A stretch of DNA of 64,000 nucleotides from Anisus vortex. Taxonomy: Eukaryota > Mollusca > Gastropoda > Planorbidae. Of the stretch, positions 1-9,944 are shown one piece after another (the stretch's first letter is position 1; each line of letters starts with the position of its first letter). The notes under the pieces are model-generated. The model was not told the DNA's origin, searched no databases, and was given only the letters and a program-made list of their open reading frames with translations. The translations under genes were made by a program, and so were the position numbers. The stretch covers positions 30,235,991 to 30,299,990 of the forward strand of contig OX421500.1 of the NCBI GenBank assembly GCA_949126835.1, read 5' to 3'.

Positions 1-241
1 TCTTAGAAACATCTTCAACTGTGCATGGGCTCCTGTCTAGTGCAGTAGAGGTGGCAGGTAGATTTAAAAAGTAAAAGAAATTTCCAACTGCAAGCTTATG
101 ATCGGATCGTTGAAATCCATACCGAACAGCATCTATACTAAATTCCAATTTATTCGGGAAGTGTCGTTTCACTACTAAACCTGCTGCTTTCAACAAAGTA
201 GCTTCTTTTAACAGAGAGCATGCTTTTATCACTGCAACTCT
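1..241 (-). CDS. Possible internal exon, unrecognised protein
   Basis: Read on the minus strand, 80 codons are open from 241 to the window edge. The frame has no ATG and is closed just upstream by a TAG that coincides with a possible acceptor (tatag|AGAG). The composition is protein-like (e.g. LLKAAGLVVKRHFPNKLEFS, then RYGFQRSDHKLAVGNFFYF), ending with SPCTVEDVSK at the edge. It does not resemble a VWA third exon, so it is probably not the missing part of the VWA gene. It could be an exon of a neighbouring gene or a piece of a transposon protein. I do not recognise the family. Confidence 0.28.
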
Positions 242-244
242 CTA

Positions 245-2495
245 TACAATGTGTGACTAGACCGCGTACGTCCATTTATGCGCCAACCCTGTCACTTACA
301 CCCTGTATTTGCACGGAAATTACGTGATGGGGTTAGCGCAATAATGTCATCACGCTATGGATGTATCTGCATTTGGGCGTGCCCTCCTGGTAAAGGATAG
401 ATCAGATATCATGCGACCCCTGTTGGACGGACGTTCGACCCCCAAAAGGGTCTCGATCCACAGGTTAGGAAACAATGAATTATCTCACCTGTCCTGGTGT
501 TATTATATTTGATCAAATTTTGACTGTTTTGTCCATTAACGTTTTTTTTTTTCATTAGGGGGCGCGACGGAGCATAAACTCCTTGCCCCTCCTTTAGGCC
601 TTGTAGGCTTGTATTTTGTTATGAGAGCCAGGACTCGGGCGGTGGGGGCTGACCAGACTTCTTAGCCAAAAGCCCGGGAAAAAGACGAGCATGCGAGACA
701 AACCACATATTTTTTTGCGAAAATAAAAGAAATTAGTGTCAAATGGATAGTAATAATAAAACCTGTGTAGCTTATGTAATGTTTAAAAATATACATACAT
801 ATCATTCAGTCCTATAATAATTATATGGTTTTGCAATACGTTTTACAATATGATTTTAACAAATGTATAAATTTAAACCCTTTTTTTTCCTATAAAAAAA
901 GATACATATTAGCGCAAATACATCGGGTTAATTATCTCCCTTTAATTATAAAATATTTAAACATTTTGATTCAATAGTAATGCAAAACAAGTTATGTTTT
1001 GTAATCTAACAAATAAAAATGATTAATTATTTCTTTATGTAATTCCAAAACTATGGAAATTATTACAAGCTTTAATCATTAGAGGATCAAAATAGCTTAC
1101 GTTAAGCGGTTTTAAAGAAAAAATGTCCTGCATTAATTGTTTGTCCATTTAAGGAGTTTATCTTTTAAACATTAATAATTACAGAAATTACGTAATATAG
1201 TACTATTAACTTAGTCTCTAATATATTTTTACAATTAATAATACAAATAAATGTGTTTTAGAATTACTTATATTTGTGTTTAATTAAAGAAGATTTGCAT
1301 ACAAACTCTTATAAATGTAATTAGTCTGTATCAATTAATGAGCGCCTTGTCTTAAATGCTCTTCGTTAATTGTATAATATCGGATAAGTATTTAGTCACT
1401 TCTGAGTGGTCAAGTATAGGTGACCTCTTTGTATGCTTAAAACAGCTTTCATGGGCGACGGGCGAGAAATCTGTTTCCACATGTTTAACAAAAAGCTGAA
1501 AGTAGAAGAGCGAATGTCTGGCACTTGTGAATAGCAGATGACTTTCCTAAGCAGCTTCCTTCCAGATTTTTTATTTTTACCGCAATTGGGCACGTTTGGA
1601 AGCCCATTTTTTAAATGTTTGAAATTCAACTTCATTTTATAATCGTCAATATCCCTCCACTTAAAAAAAAAGTTCCAGATCTATAAAGGTTGAAGTAAGA
1701 TCAAACCAGTTAGTTTTGATATGGTATGAAAAAAGTCCATGAAATTGAAAGCTTTGCCTTTGATTAGAAAACTCCTGTTTGAGTGCTTCGATGCACTTCT
1801 GAAAAAGACCAACTATCAATCTTAATATATGCCTATATTATATAGGGATGTACGTGTAGTTAAATGTTTTGAAATTTATTTAACGGCAAGATATATCCAG
1901 TGTAAATCCATTCCAATGGTCCTTGTAAATGCAAGTACAACTCGCTGAAATGTGTCGCTATGTCATTCAGAAACATCTGCTTCAACTGCTTCAACAGTCA
2001 GTTTTCCTCATCCAGAACCGGAAAATGATGTGTGTTTTTTTCTCATCAATAAAAACACCTCTTGGATGTATATTGCGTACCGTTGAAAGTCACTCTGCGA
2101 CATCTTGCATAGAGAATCATATCCATGTTTCCCTAGCTGTTTGTTTGTGCAATGTTAAATGCGCTCTGAGCTTACATAATGTATGTTTGTCAGTGCTATA
2201 TTAATATAATTGTTATTATTATCTTAATGACCTCATTATATTTAAAACGAAAACAACATTGACATTTAGTAACAATAAACCGCATTTTCAAAAATATCTT
2301 CAATATCAGTGTCAATTTGTTTCAGTATATTTCTATTCTTAGTTCAACTGAAAATATTTAGATTACGTTTATTAAGTATCCGTTGCATGGGTAGTCAAAC
2401 ACAAATCTCGGGATTACGCATTTACTGTATACCGGTCCAATCTTGAGCTTGACACAAGTTCTTACCGTAATGCATTATACGCCAAGATAGCCTCT
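245..2495. other. AT-rich stretch without recognisable gene
   Basis: Nothing convincing is seen here. Short open frames at 1396-1635 (minus) and 1929-2204 (plus) have no domain, no splice context and AT-driven composition. At about 905-950 there is the string TTAATTATCTCCCTTTA, whose inverse recurs near 40630; it is a dispersed motif rather than a gene. Confidence 0.5.
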
Positions 2496-2497
2496 AG

Positions 2498-3600
2498 TTG
2501 TCATAATTACGACCACAATCCCCTTGTGGTCAGAGCCGTGTAAATGTTGTTGATAATTCTCGTTCGTCCTAGGGTAGACTATGGTTATTATTATTTATAT
2601 TTCAGTATTACAATTATATTTCAGTTTATCTTAAAACGAGAAATGGCCCCAATGTGTGCTCTCTGCAATGCCAACTTAAGAGTGTCTCACAATTTGTTGG
2701 AATGTAATACATTTGATGACATTCGACGTAAATTCTATTACTGTAGAACTCTTCATGAATTTTTCAGCAAAATTAAACCAAAGCAATTAATAAACTATAT
2801 TAAAGACATACAACTGTACAACAGAATCTAAAGATATAAGAACAATAAAATGGATACAAGAGAAACATGACAACAATGTTATCAAAAAGGCCCTACATAA
2901 CCTTCGATGTTGATGGGCCGGAAATTCAACAATTCAATTCAATTCAGTATTACACGAACTCTCCTTATCGTCCTGGGCAAAAACTCAAGATTTGCGTTCT
3001 AACAGTTCCTTTCCTTGACGTTGTAGTTGTAAATAAATATATATATTATAATATTTTAAACAATGAAATAAAATAGTAACTTGACGAGGAAGCTTCAGTG
3101 TAAATGTTGTTAATTTAATTCAGGTGATAACTCTGATATTTGCAAGTATATACAATAAATGTAGTATTTACAGCAATAATAGAAGAGTGCCAACACAAAC
3201 GTCCATAACAGACTCAAAAGACAAAAACTCTGTACAAAACTCTGCCAAAAAACTGGCCTCTGTAGCCGGACCCTAGCCTTAAATACTCGCGGAGAAGGGC
3301 GGGGAACAAACCTATTACTAGGAGAGGTGAAAATAATGGTATCATTACAAAACTCATAATAAAAATGATAGTTTTAACATGAACTCCCCTGTACGAGAAA
3401 TAATAGACTATTCTTAGCCATTCCGAGAATTTGTGGTCGGCACGAGAGTGGATTCTTAGAACAGTCTAGGCTTAGTACCGCCCACAAAACTCGCGTTGGA
3501 GAGAGAGAGGAAAAAAGTAATGTGTGTTCCAGAATTTGGAACTACCAATATGTGACATCATTATACCATTAATCAGCTATAGCAAATGCCACCACCTATA
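2498..3600 (-). mobile_element. Solo LTR, interrupted by a LINE fragment
   Basis: The reverse complement of this stretch aligns in order with the LTR at 8422-9194. Shared blocks include CTGGAACAC near 3530, GTACAGGGGAG near 3395, a TATTTAAGG promoter-like motif near 3280, AAGGAACTGT near 3010, and CCTAGGACGAACGAG near 2565. No internal coding region follows, so it looks like a solo LTR. A LINE tail (about 2593-2870) splits it. The exact ends are uncertain because the copies are diverged. Confidence 0.5.
2593..2870 (+). pseudogene. LINE C-terminal fragment (CCHC-like tail)
   Basis: The frame ending at 2831 reads CALCNANLRVSHNLLEC followed by NTFDDIRRKF. This CxxC...H...C arrangement is typical of the carboxy end of CR1/Jockey-type non-LTR retrotransposon proteins. 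Only about 70 codons of the tail remain, followed by a short A-rich stretch. It interrupts the minus-strand solo LTR, so it inserted after that LTR. Confidence 0.5.
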
Positions 3601-3651
3601 ATCCTTATATGTAATTTTTTTATATAGTATATTTATACCCTTTGTTCTTAC

Positions 3652-3817
3652 TTTTCGTTTTGTCTGCAGACCTCCCATCCGTCATAACAATCACAAACTT
3701 TCTTGCTTCAGCTCTACCTCCATAGGCTGGTGTTAACAGCCCATCTTGTCTAATTTTCCTGAAAGCCCTGTAAGTGTATGTTCCTGAACCCACGGGGTAT
3801 TGAATTTCTCTGATTTT
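3652..3817 (-). CDS. VWA domain 2, exon 2
   Basis: Acceptor cttttcag|AAAATC at 3818-3820 and donor A|GTAAG at 3651-3647. The exon is 166 nt, starts in phase 0 and ends in phase 1, the same size and phases as the exon at 16552-16717. It encodes 55 residues, including the second MIDAS loop (GSGTYTYRAF) and the strand with the third MIDAS aspartate (FVIVMTDGRS). The third exon of this domain, expected in phase 1 downstream, was not found between 1 and 3651 and is probably beyond the window edge. Confidence 0.85.
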
Positions 3818-4187
3818 CTGAAAAGAAAGAAAAAGTAATTCCTATTTTGTTAATAAAAAAAATAGTTAGATTAAAAGTAATAGTAAAGTTGTCTTTGAAC
3901 ACACTAGTCACTTTAACTAATAAACTGTTTTGCCCAGTGACAAATTTGATTTATCCCCTACCCTCCCACCCTAAATCGACCATTGTGGGTTACACTATTA
4001 TTCTCGTTTTACGGCTCAATTTATCTAAGCTGCAATGTTTCAGTGAATGTAAATTAAAAACATAAAGTTTAACAGCTACGCATGCTACGTCATAGTAGGA
4101 AAAAATTGGGTTATAACTGTGTACAGTAGCTTTTAATGCCCATAAAAGACACAAAAAAATAGGATTGATACAAAATCAGGCGTTTAA

Positions 4188-4523
4188 CCCATATCTTGCT
4201 GAGGTCTTATTTTTTCTTTATTTTTTACATATGTTATAGAAAGTCATAGTGTAATAAACGAATGAAAGTTTGTTTTTGAACATTTTTATTTTTTTAGGAA
4301 ATATTTAGATTTTAAATTATGTCCTTAAAAAAGGACGCCAGCAAGAAATGATACCGTGACATTGCATGGTGGCGAGAGAAACAGGTCCTTTTATCTCAAG
4401 GAAAAATACATATTTTTTAACAATTGACGTTGGAATTATTAATTATAGCTTTTCAAAACAATAAGATAAGAAAATAGCGTAATAAAACATTGACATTAAA
4501 GTGGCACCTGGGCATTGAATGGG
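4188..4523. mobile_element. Possible TTAA-flanked (piggyBac-like) MITE
   Basis: TTAACCCAT at 4184-4192 faces ATGGGTTAA at 4519-4527. A TTAA target duplication with CCCAT ends fits piggyBac-like elements. The inner parts of the ends differ, so the terminal repeat is very short and the call is weak. The interior has no open frame. A block near 4320-4360 (GGACGCCAGCAA) recurs inverted near 6025-6055. Confidence 0.35.
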
Positions 4524-4525
4524 TT

Positions 4526-4652
4526 AACTGAACAAACCAAGAAAACCAATAACATCATTTAAAACACTAATAAAAATGCAATAATAGACTCTGACCACAG
4601 ATAAGCCTAGGATGCATTAATCTTCATTATAGAAGGAGTGTATGTAAATTAT
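4526..4652 (+). repeat. LINE 3' tail, dispersed family
   Basis: This contains AACATCATTTAAAACACTAA followed by diverged versions of GGACGCAATAATCTTC and TATAGAAGGAG. The same tail ends the LINE at 43585-44975 and recurs at several other places in the window. Confidence 0.6.
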
Positions 4653-4954
4653 AATATCAAATTATATAAATCATATTTTATTTAAAGTATACTTTATATA
4701 ATAATATATATGTGTTTTTACATAATATGTTGTAGATATTGTGATACTTGGCGTGATCACCTAGACAGAGATACATATGTATATAGGGCCTATAGGCAGC
4801 TTAGCCAACAGAAGTTGATATCACTTATTGCTTATAACGAAATCTGATATTCTTTCCTTTAATAGGCCTACATTATACAGGTCCAAAGAAATATATTCTA
4901 TGATGGCATCTCCTCGTATTGTTTTCATCATTCTGCATGGTACATATATTATTC

Positions 4955-5427
4955 CGAAATGGTATTCTGAACATCAGATAGGTCTTCGGGGCAGCGGATT
5001 GGTATTCTGGGCAGCGTATTTGTATTCTGGGCATCGGCTAGGTCTTCAGGTCATCGTATAGGTCTTCAAGCCAAGAGATTGGTTTTCTTGGTCTTATGGG
5101 CGCCAGATTAGTCTTCTGTGTAGCAGATAGGTCTTCTGGGCAGCAGATTCATTGTTTCATTCATATTGATCTTATGGGCATCAGATAGGTCTTATGGGCA
5201 CTGGGTTGGTCTTATGTGTAACGGATAGGTTTTATGGACAGCGCATTCGTCTTTAGGGCATCAGATTTGTATGTTGTGCAGTTGATGTGTCTTCTGGGCA
5301 GTCGATTGGTCTACAGGGCGTCGAACAGATTTTGTTGGCAACAAATTGTTCTTTTGGGCATGATATTGGTCATCTGGGTAGCGGATAGTCTTATAGGCAC
5401 CGGGTTTGTCTTTTGGGCAACGTATCG
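4955..5427. repeat. Diverged 20-bp minisatellite
   Basis: About 23 diverged copies of a 20-bp unit close to GTCTTCTGGGCAGCAGATTG. The period is clearest at 5000-5080 and the copies wander in length towards the right. It lies in the intron upstream of the VWA domain 2 exon 2. The open frames over it are by-products of the repeat. Confidence 0.75.
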
Positions 5428-5429
5428 AA

Positions 5430-6450
5430 GCCAGCAAAAGACAAAGATAGCTAGAAAGGTTTGCGTCGATCCTATTGTAATAGAAAAAGAGTAGTCAGCT
5501 TTAGAAAAGGAGAAATCTGTCTTTGTCGGCTGTATGATGTATTCTAGGATTTAATCAACACAAATGTGCTCAAACCATCTGTAAAGCTGAAAAGTCTCAT
5601 CTCAAATTCAACATCATTTTTATTTGATTGTTGATAATTAGGAGACCTAGAATCTAGAAATTCACTAGAATGTCTTTAGTTACATCCTCTTAGCTGGCGA
5701 CTGAATCAATATATTGAGAGCATAATATAATATTATTGGTCTATTTAAGTAATAGCATGTTAAATTGAGTAAAGTTTGTGACATATGTTGAGAAAAAAAT
5801 ATAGATATATACTAGAATTAGTATAATAATGTATATTTATGTATATAAAAAGGCAATGTGGTTTTAAAACTAGTTAATATGGACAAACAACATATCATTC
5901 CTACTCAACTATCTTCATTTGTTAAAGACTCCATAATATATTCCAAAAAAAATCCCAAAAAATAACGTTTTTCTATGTCTTAGCAAAGAAATCTCTAAAA
6001 AAAACTTAATTTTAAGGCACGGTATCATTTGTTGCTGGCGTCTTTAAAAAAGGACAGTTGGTTTTCTCATTATATTTTTTTAAATATTATTAGATCTATA
6101 TCCCTAGTTTTTTGTTCAATGTAGTTTATACAATTTGCCATCTGTATCTTATACTGGCCTATTTAATTACCCCCCCCCCCCGGGTAATTGTATTCAATAA
6201 AAACTTGTTTAAAATATCCTTGCTTTGAAAACGAAAAAAAAAAGATCTTTGTCGGTTTTTTAATTTTTGTTTGTCTTCTAAAGCCTCTATAAGACGAGGA
6301 GAAAGTCATATAATATCTTTGTATTATATTCCAATTACTTTGATATTAAATATATGATATAATTTGAAAAATAAGAAAAATGTTTTAAAGTTTAAACGAA
6401 TAGACTCCAAAGACCTTAGTCTATTCCATCTAATATATTTAATTGTTCTA
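5430..6450. other. Intron of the VWA gene, no feature seen
   Basis: AT-rich, with a poly-C run near 6172 and no open frame or repeat apart from the short inverted match near 6025-6055 noted for the element at 4188. Confidence 0.5.
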
Positions 6451-6451
6451 A

Positions 6452-7020
6452 TAGGGCGTTTGCAATAACGTGACAAAAAGCACGTGATTTTTGTTTATTT
6501 TGTGTAATGGTGTACAATGGTCGCTGTATTAATATATAGTTTCATGTAGGCTCGAGCTTTTTTTATTATTGATATTTTGTGTTTAAAATGATGATTAATG
6601 TACTAATATGGATTTTATAAATTCTATATTAGATTAATAGACCTATCACAAGAAGATTCTTACATAAAAAATGTTATATTACTATTGAACGATTAGGCCT
6701 ACAATGAAAATAACGAATGACTCCAATAATTCACTTCAATAGATCCATTTAAATGCAATATTACCGGCCAGATATTAAGATGACGAATTGAGCTTAAAAT
6801 GTTGAAATTCGTTGAAAAAATACCATGTCAGTCTTTCTCTTGTACTAATAAGATGATCTACGACGATTTATCTAATGATTTGTGCGTAGGATAGCCAATA
6901 TTCAGATGTGAATTTGGCATAATAAAGAAGTACTTCACCATTTGTGTACACCAAGTGTCTTCTATTTACACAAATACGTCACTAAAAAACCTAAGCCACA
7001 CCCATTGCGAACGCTCTATA
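6452..7020 (+). mobile_element. TIR element (MITE), copy 1
   Basis: The ends are TAGGGCGTTTGCAAT and the inverse of TATAGAGCGTTCGCAAT, an imperfect inverted repeat of about 17 bp. Two further copies, at 41326-42470, share the whole interior, including the block around 6840-6960 (GATCTACGACGATTTA and GAAGTACTTCACC). The target is probably TA. Nothing long enough for a transposase is present, so it is non-autonomous. Its right end lies 5 bp inside the intron beyond the donor of the exon at 7026-7258. Confidence 0.75.
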
Positions 7021-7025
7021 CTTAC

Positions 7026-7258
7026 ATTATAGACAGACAGATTGTCTGAATATGTATTTAGGTCAAATATTATCTTTGGCTGATCGTTGAATACCATGCA
7101 GCCAAACTGAATATCTTTACGTCCAACGTTGAAGGCTTGAGTTGTCTCTGCAGCAAATTGCGTCTGGAGCAACCAGTTATCGGCATGAATACTGCTGGAT
7201 GCGTCAAACACAATATAGATATCAGCCATGGGTATCTTATCACAGGGTTTTTCAGTAG
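7026..7258 (-). CDS. VWA domain 2, exon 1
   Basis: Acceptor acatttag|CTACTG ends at 7259 and donor AAT|GTAAGT starts at 7025. The exon is 233 nt: two bases completing the codon begun in the Thr-rich exon, then 77 codons ending in phase 0. It starts TEKPCDKIPMADIYIVFDAS, the usual Cys then beta strand then the first MIDAS motif (DASSS). It continues through the QFGCMVFNDQP strand to the FDLNTYSDNLSVYN end. Joined to 3652-3817 it gives two thirds of a standard VWA fold. Confidence 0.88.
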
Positions 7259-7374
7259 CTAAATGTAGAGAAAAATTCGTTCAGATAAGAAGACACACTT
7301 TTGTAACTAGAATTTTATTGAATTAATAACATGTAGTAAATTACATTTCGGACCACATTCATTATAGATAGGGG

Positions 7375-7620
7375 GGGGGGGTGAAGCAGCGTTTACAAGC
7401 TTCTGTGGCAACTGCAAGATATGGGAAATGTAGCCAGCAAAATGCGTCGATCTTTTACTTAACCTCAAATAATGTTCGGTACACATCAGAACTGGGTAGA
7501 CTCAGGGACACCTTCCAGTCCAGGGAACAAATCCTAGCCTTCATCAGGATTCGAACCCAGAACTTTCGAACGCCAGTCGTACGCTGCCGCTCGGCCGAAA
7601 ATATGTTTTACATCATTAAA
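7375..7620 (-). repeat. tRNA-derived SINE copy
   Basis: On the minus strand it starts CGGCCGAGCGGCAGCG (A-box-like) and carries GGGTTCGAATCC (inverse at 7547-7558), a pol III B box. The block GAACTGGGTAGACTCAGGGA, read on the plus strand, is shared with copies near 36300 and 39800. A poly-G run lies just left of it. No functional tRNA is implied. Confidence 0.75.
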
Positions 7621-7639
7621 AAAAAAGTAAACCCTTAAT

Positions 7640-8420
7640 GTGCCTTTGTTTTCGATCTATATGATATTTAAAAATAAAAGTAAACAAAAATTCTTTGTTC
7701 TAACCCTACGCCGCCCAATCCCTGCCACCATATTGGAGTTTTAGACAAATGTCGTCAAAATCACATTATAATATAAACGCCTACAACGTTCAAGACGCAG
7801 ATAAACTGTTTCTGTTCATTTTGATTTACTATGTGGTTGACAAACAAATTAAAATTTCATTAAATATTTTTAGACGTTTTCGTTTGATTTTTAAAGTCTA
7901 GGTCATAGAGCACATAATGTCTACCGTGTAAGTAATGGGTTACCTTAATAAACATGGGAAAGCTGGTACTTGACCTGACGATCTTAAACAGAATGCAAAA
8001 CACGATTTTAACTACTTCAATGTGTTTTACTCCATAGTCATATATACAACAGGAAAAATAAACAGCGCCTATGACATAATATATTATACCATTCGATAAC
8101 CGCACGAATTCAGATGAAAATTGGACGGTGTTTTATTTGTATATTATGTAGTTAGTGTCACAAAATTATGAGATAGAATTAGATTTAGTCTATTTTACAT
8201 CCACATCTTGATACAATATCATAATATATCTGATCAGACGATATCCAATTATCCATTATTAATGTTTTGTAAAACGTATTTAGGATACAAACTAACATGT
8301 TTAAAATGCTGCTCTACACGTGTTTAAATGTCAGATGATAGTAAAGTAAAAATATCCCCGTCAGACCTAGAAGGGTTAAAAAGTTTCCGTGATCACGCAC
8401 GGCATACTAGAGGATAATTA
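7640..8420. other. Intron of the VWA gene, no feature seen
   Basis: AT-rich with only short chance open frames. Confidence 0.5.
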
Positions 8421-8421
8421 T

Positions 8422-9194
8422 TGTTGAGCCCCTATCCCCACTTAATAATATTATCACATATTATTAGCACCCAGTATTGGAACACCTCTCACTTACGCTT
8501 TTTTGTAGAAGGGGCTACAAAACTTCCTTTTTTGTTGGCAGTGCTATAGAGGAGTAGCATTTCCCTTTTATTGCGAGAAGTGTGCAAATTCTGGGAATTT
8601 TTCTTGAGAGCAGTGTGCAAGTTCTTGGAATAGTTTATTATTAACGTACAGGGGAGATCATCTTAAAACAATCATTTTTCATTATGGGGTAGTAAATACA
8701 TACAAACATTTTACCCCTCTCGTAATGGACTTATCTCGACGCTCTTCTTGAACAGTATATAAGGCCCTTGCGCATTAAGAAAGTCAGTTTTCTAGACTAA
8801 CAGTTTTTTATGCAGTCTCTTTAATGCGCTTGTGTTAGTCCTATTATATTGTGGCCGTACAAAGTTATTGTATCATATACCTTTGCAAGAATGGGTTTTT
8901 ATTTATGGATTGTAAATCAGCTAAATGAACTTTATACACCCTAGTTACTGTTGCCAAGTTACTGTATCGTTATTTACAATAAAATATATATTTATAACAC
9001 CAAGTCAAAATACCAACATCTACCAAGGCTGGTTTAGTGAAGGAACTGTCGGACCACAAAATCTGAGTTTACACCCAGGGCAAATAGAGAGTGTACCGAC
9101 GAAGAAAATTTAAAAATAAATATACCGTCAACCCTAGGACGAACGAGAACATCGTCTACACTACTCGAAAAACTATAAGATAATGGTCGTAACA
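8422..9194 (+). mobile_element. LTR (5' LTR of a retrotransposon)
   Basis: It begins TGTTGAG and ends GTAACA, as LTRs begin TG and end CA. It has a TATATAAGG promoter-like motif near 8755 and AATAAA near 8980. It is followed 5 bp on by a primer-binding site and then by a gag-like start. A second, diverged copy lies inverted at 2498-3600. The left end is placed by the TGTTG and is less certain than the right. Confidence 0.6.
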
Positions 9195-9199
9195 AGATT

Positions 9200-9217
9200 T
9201 GGGGGCTCGTCTGGGAT
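9200..9217 (+). promoter_or_regulatory. Primer-binding site, tRNA-Pro type
   Basis: TGGGGGCTCGTCTGGGAT differs at one position from the complement of the 3' end of tRNA-Pro, a primer used by many LTR elements. It lies 5 bp after the LTR end. Confidence 0.65.
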
Positions 9218-9495
9218 ATTTGAAATCCGCTTCTCCTGGGACTAATGAAAATTCTTGGCTATAATTGAAACCCGCTTTTCTTAGGACTAATGCGGAGTTA
9301 TTCTTTTTAAAGAAGATAGGACTAGTGTGTGTATTTATTCTTTTAAGAAGATTGAAGATCCTACAAAGTGTTATATATTGTTATATATATATATATATAT
9401 ATTGTGTACATTTCTGGACAATTCATAAGTTGTGACATCCTATTTTAATATATATTACTTTAAAATTACGATAATATTACAAACGCTATACTAAT

Positions 9496-9940
9496 ATGGC
9501 TTCGAATATATCAAGGGAGGAACTTAATGTCATGTCACTAGTTGTGTTGAAAAGGCTAGCTGAGTCCCTCGGAAACGATTCAGGGCAGGCAAGGCCTAGT
9601 CGTAATAGGGTAATGAAAGAAATTATGACATGCTTGGATGAGTGAAATTCCATGAACACAAAAGGAAATGTAGTCGACATGGGTGAACATATTGTCGATC
9701 ATGGTAATGTAGCTCCCGGTGGGAGTAAGGTAATTGCATATGAAGACGAGCTAAAAAAGGATATATCGTTCAGATCATCTAAAAACGATGAAACTGATAC
9801 GAGTGAGAACTTAAATTTCGAACTGGCTATCACGAAAATGGAATTAGAATTAGAAAGAATTAGGATAGAAACTGAAAGTAGAGAAATGATAGAGATGGCA
9901 CGCATTAACAGACCCGATAATCACATAGACAATGCTATCA
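9496..9940 (+). pseudogene. gag N-terminal fragment of LTR element
   Basis: The frame starts at ATG 9496 with MASNISREELNVMSLVVLKR and continues past one in-frame TGA (just before 9652) into a charged helical stretch (ITKMELELERIRIETESREM). This resembles the start of Gypsy-type gag proteins in molluscs, placed as expected about 280 bp after the primer-binding site. At about 9945 the frame runs without a break into a LINE endonuclease, so the rest of gag-pol is gone or displaced. Confidence 0.55.
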
Positions 9941-9944
9941 TGGA

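Noticed and set aside
2867..3076. 69-codon plus-strand frame
   Set aside because: It overlies the inverted LTR block that aligns to 9030-9110, so it is non-coding.
7547..7558. tRNA gene suggested by a B box
   Set aside because: The sequence around it does not fold into a tRNA and recurs as a SINE body at 36160 and 39680.
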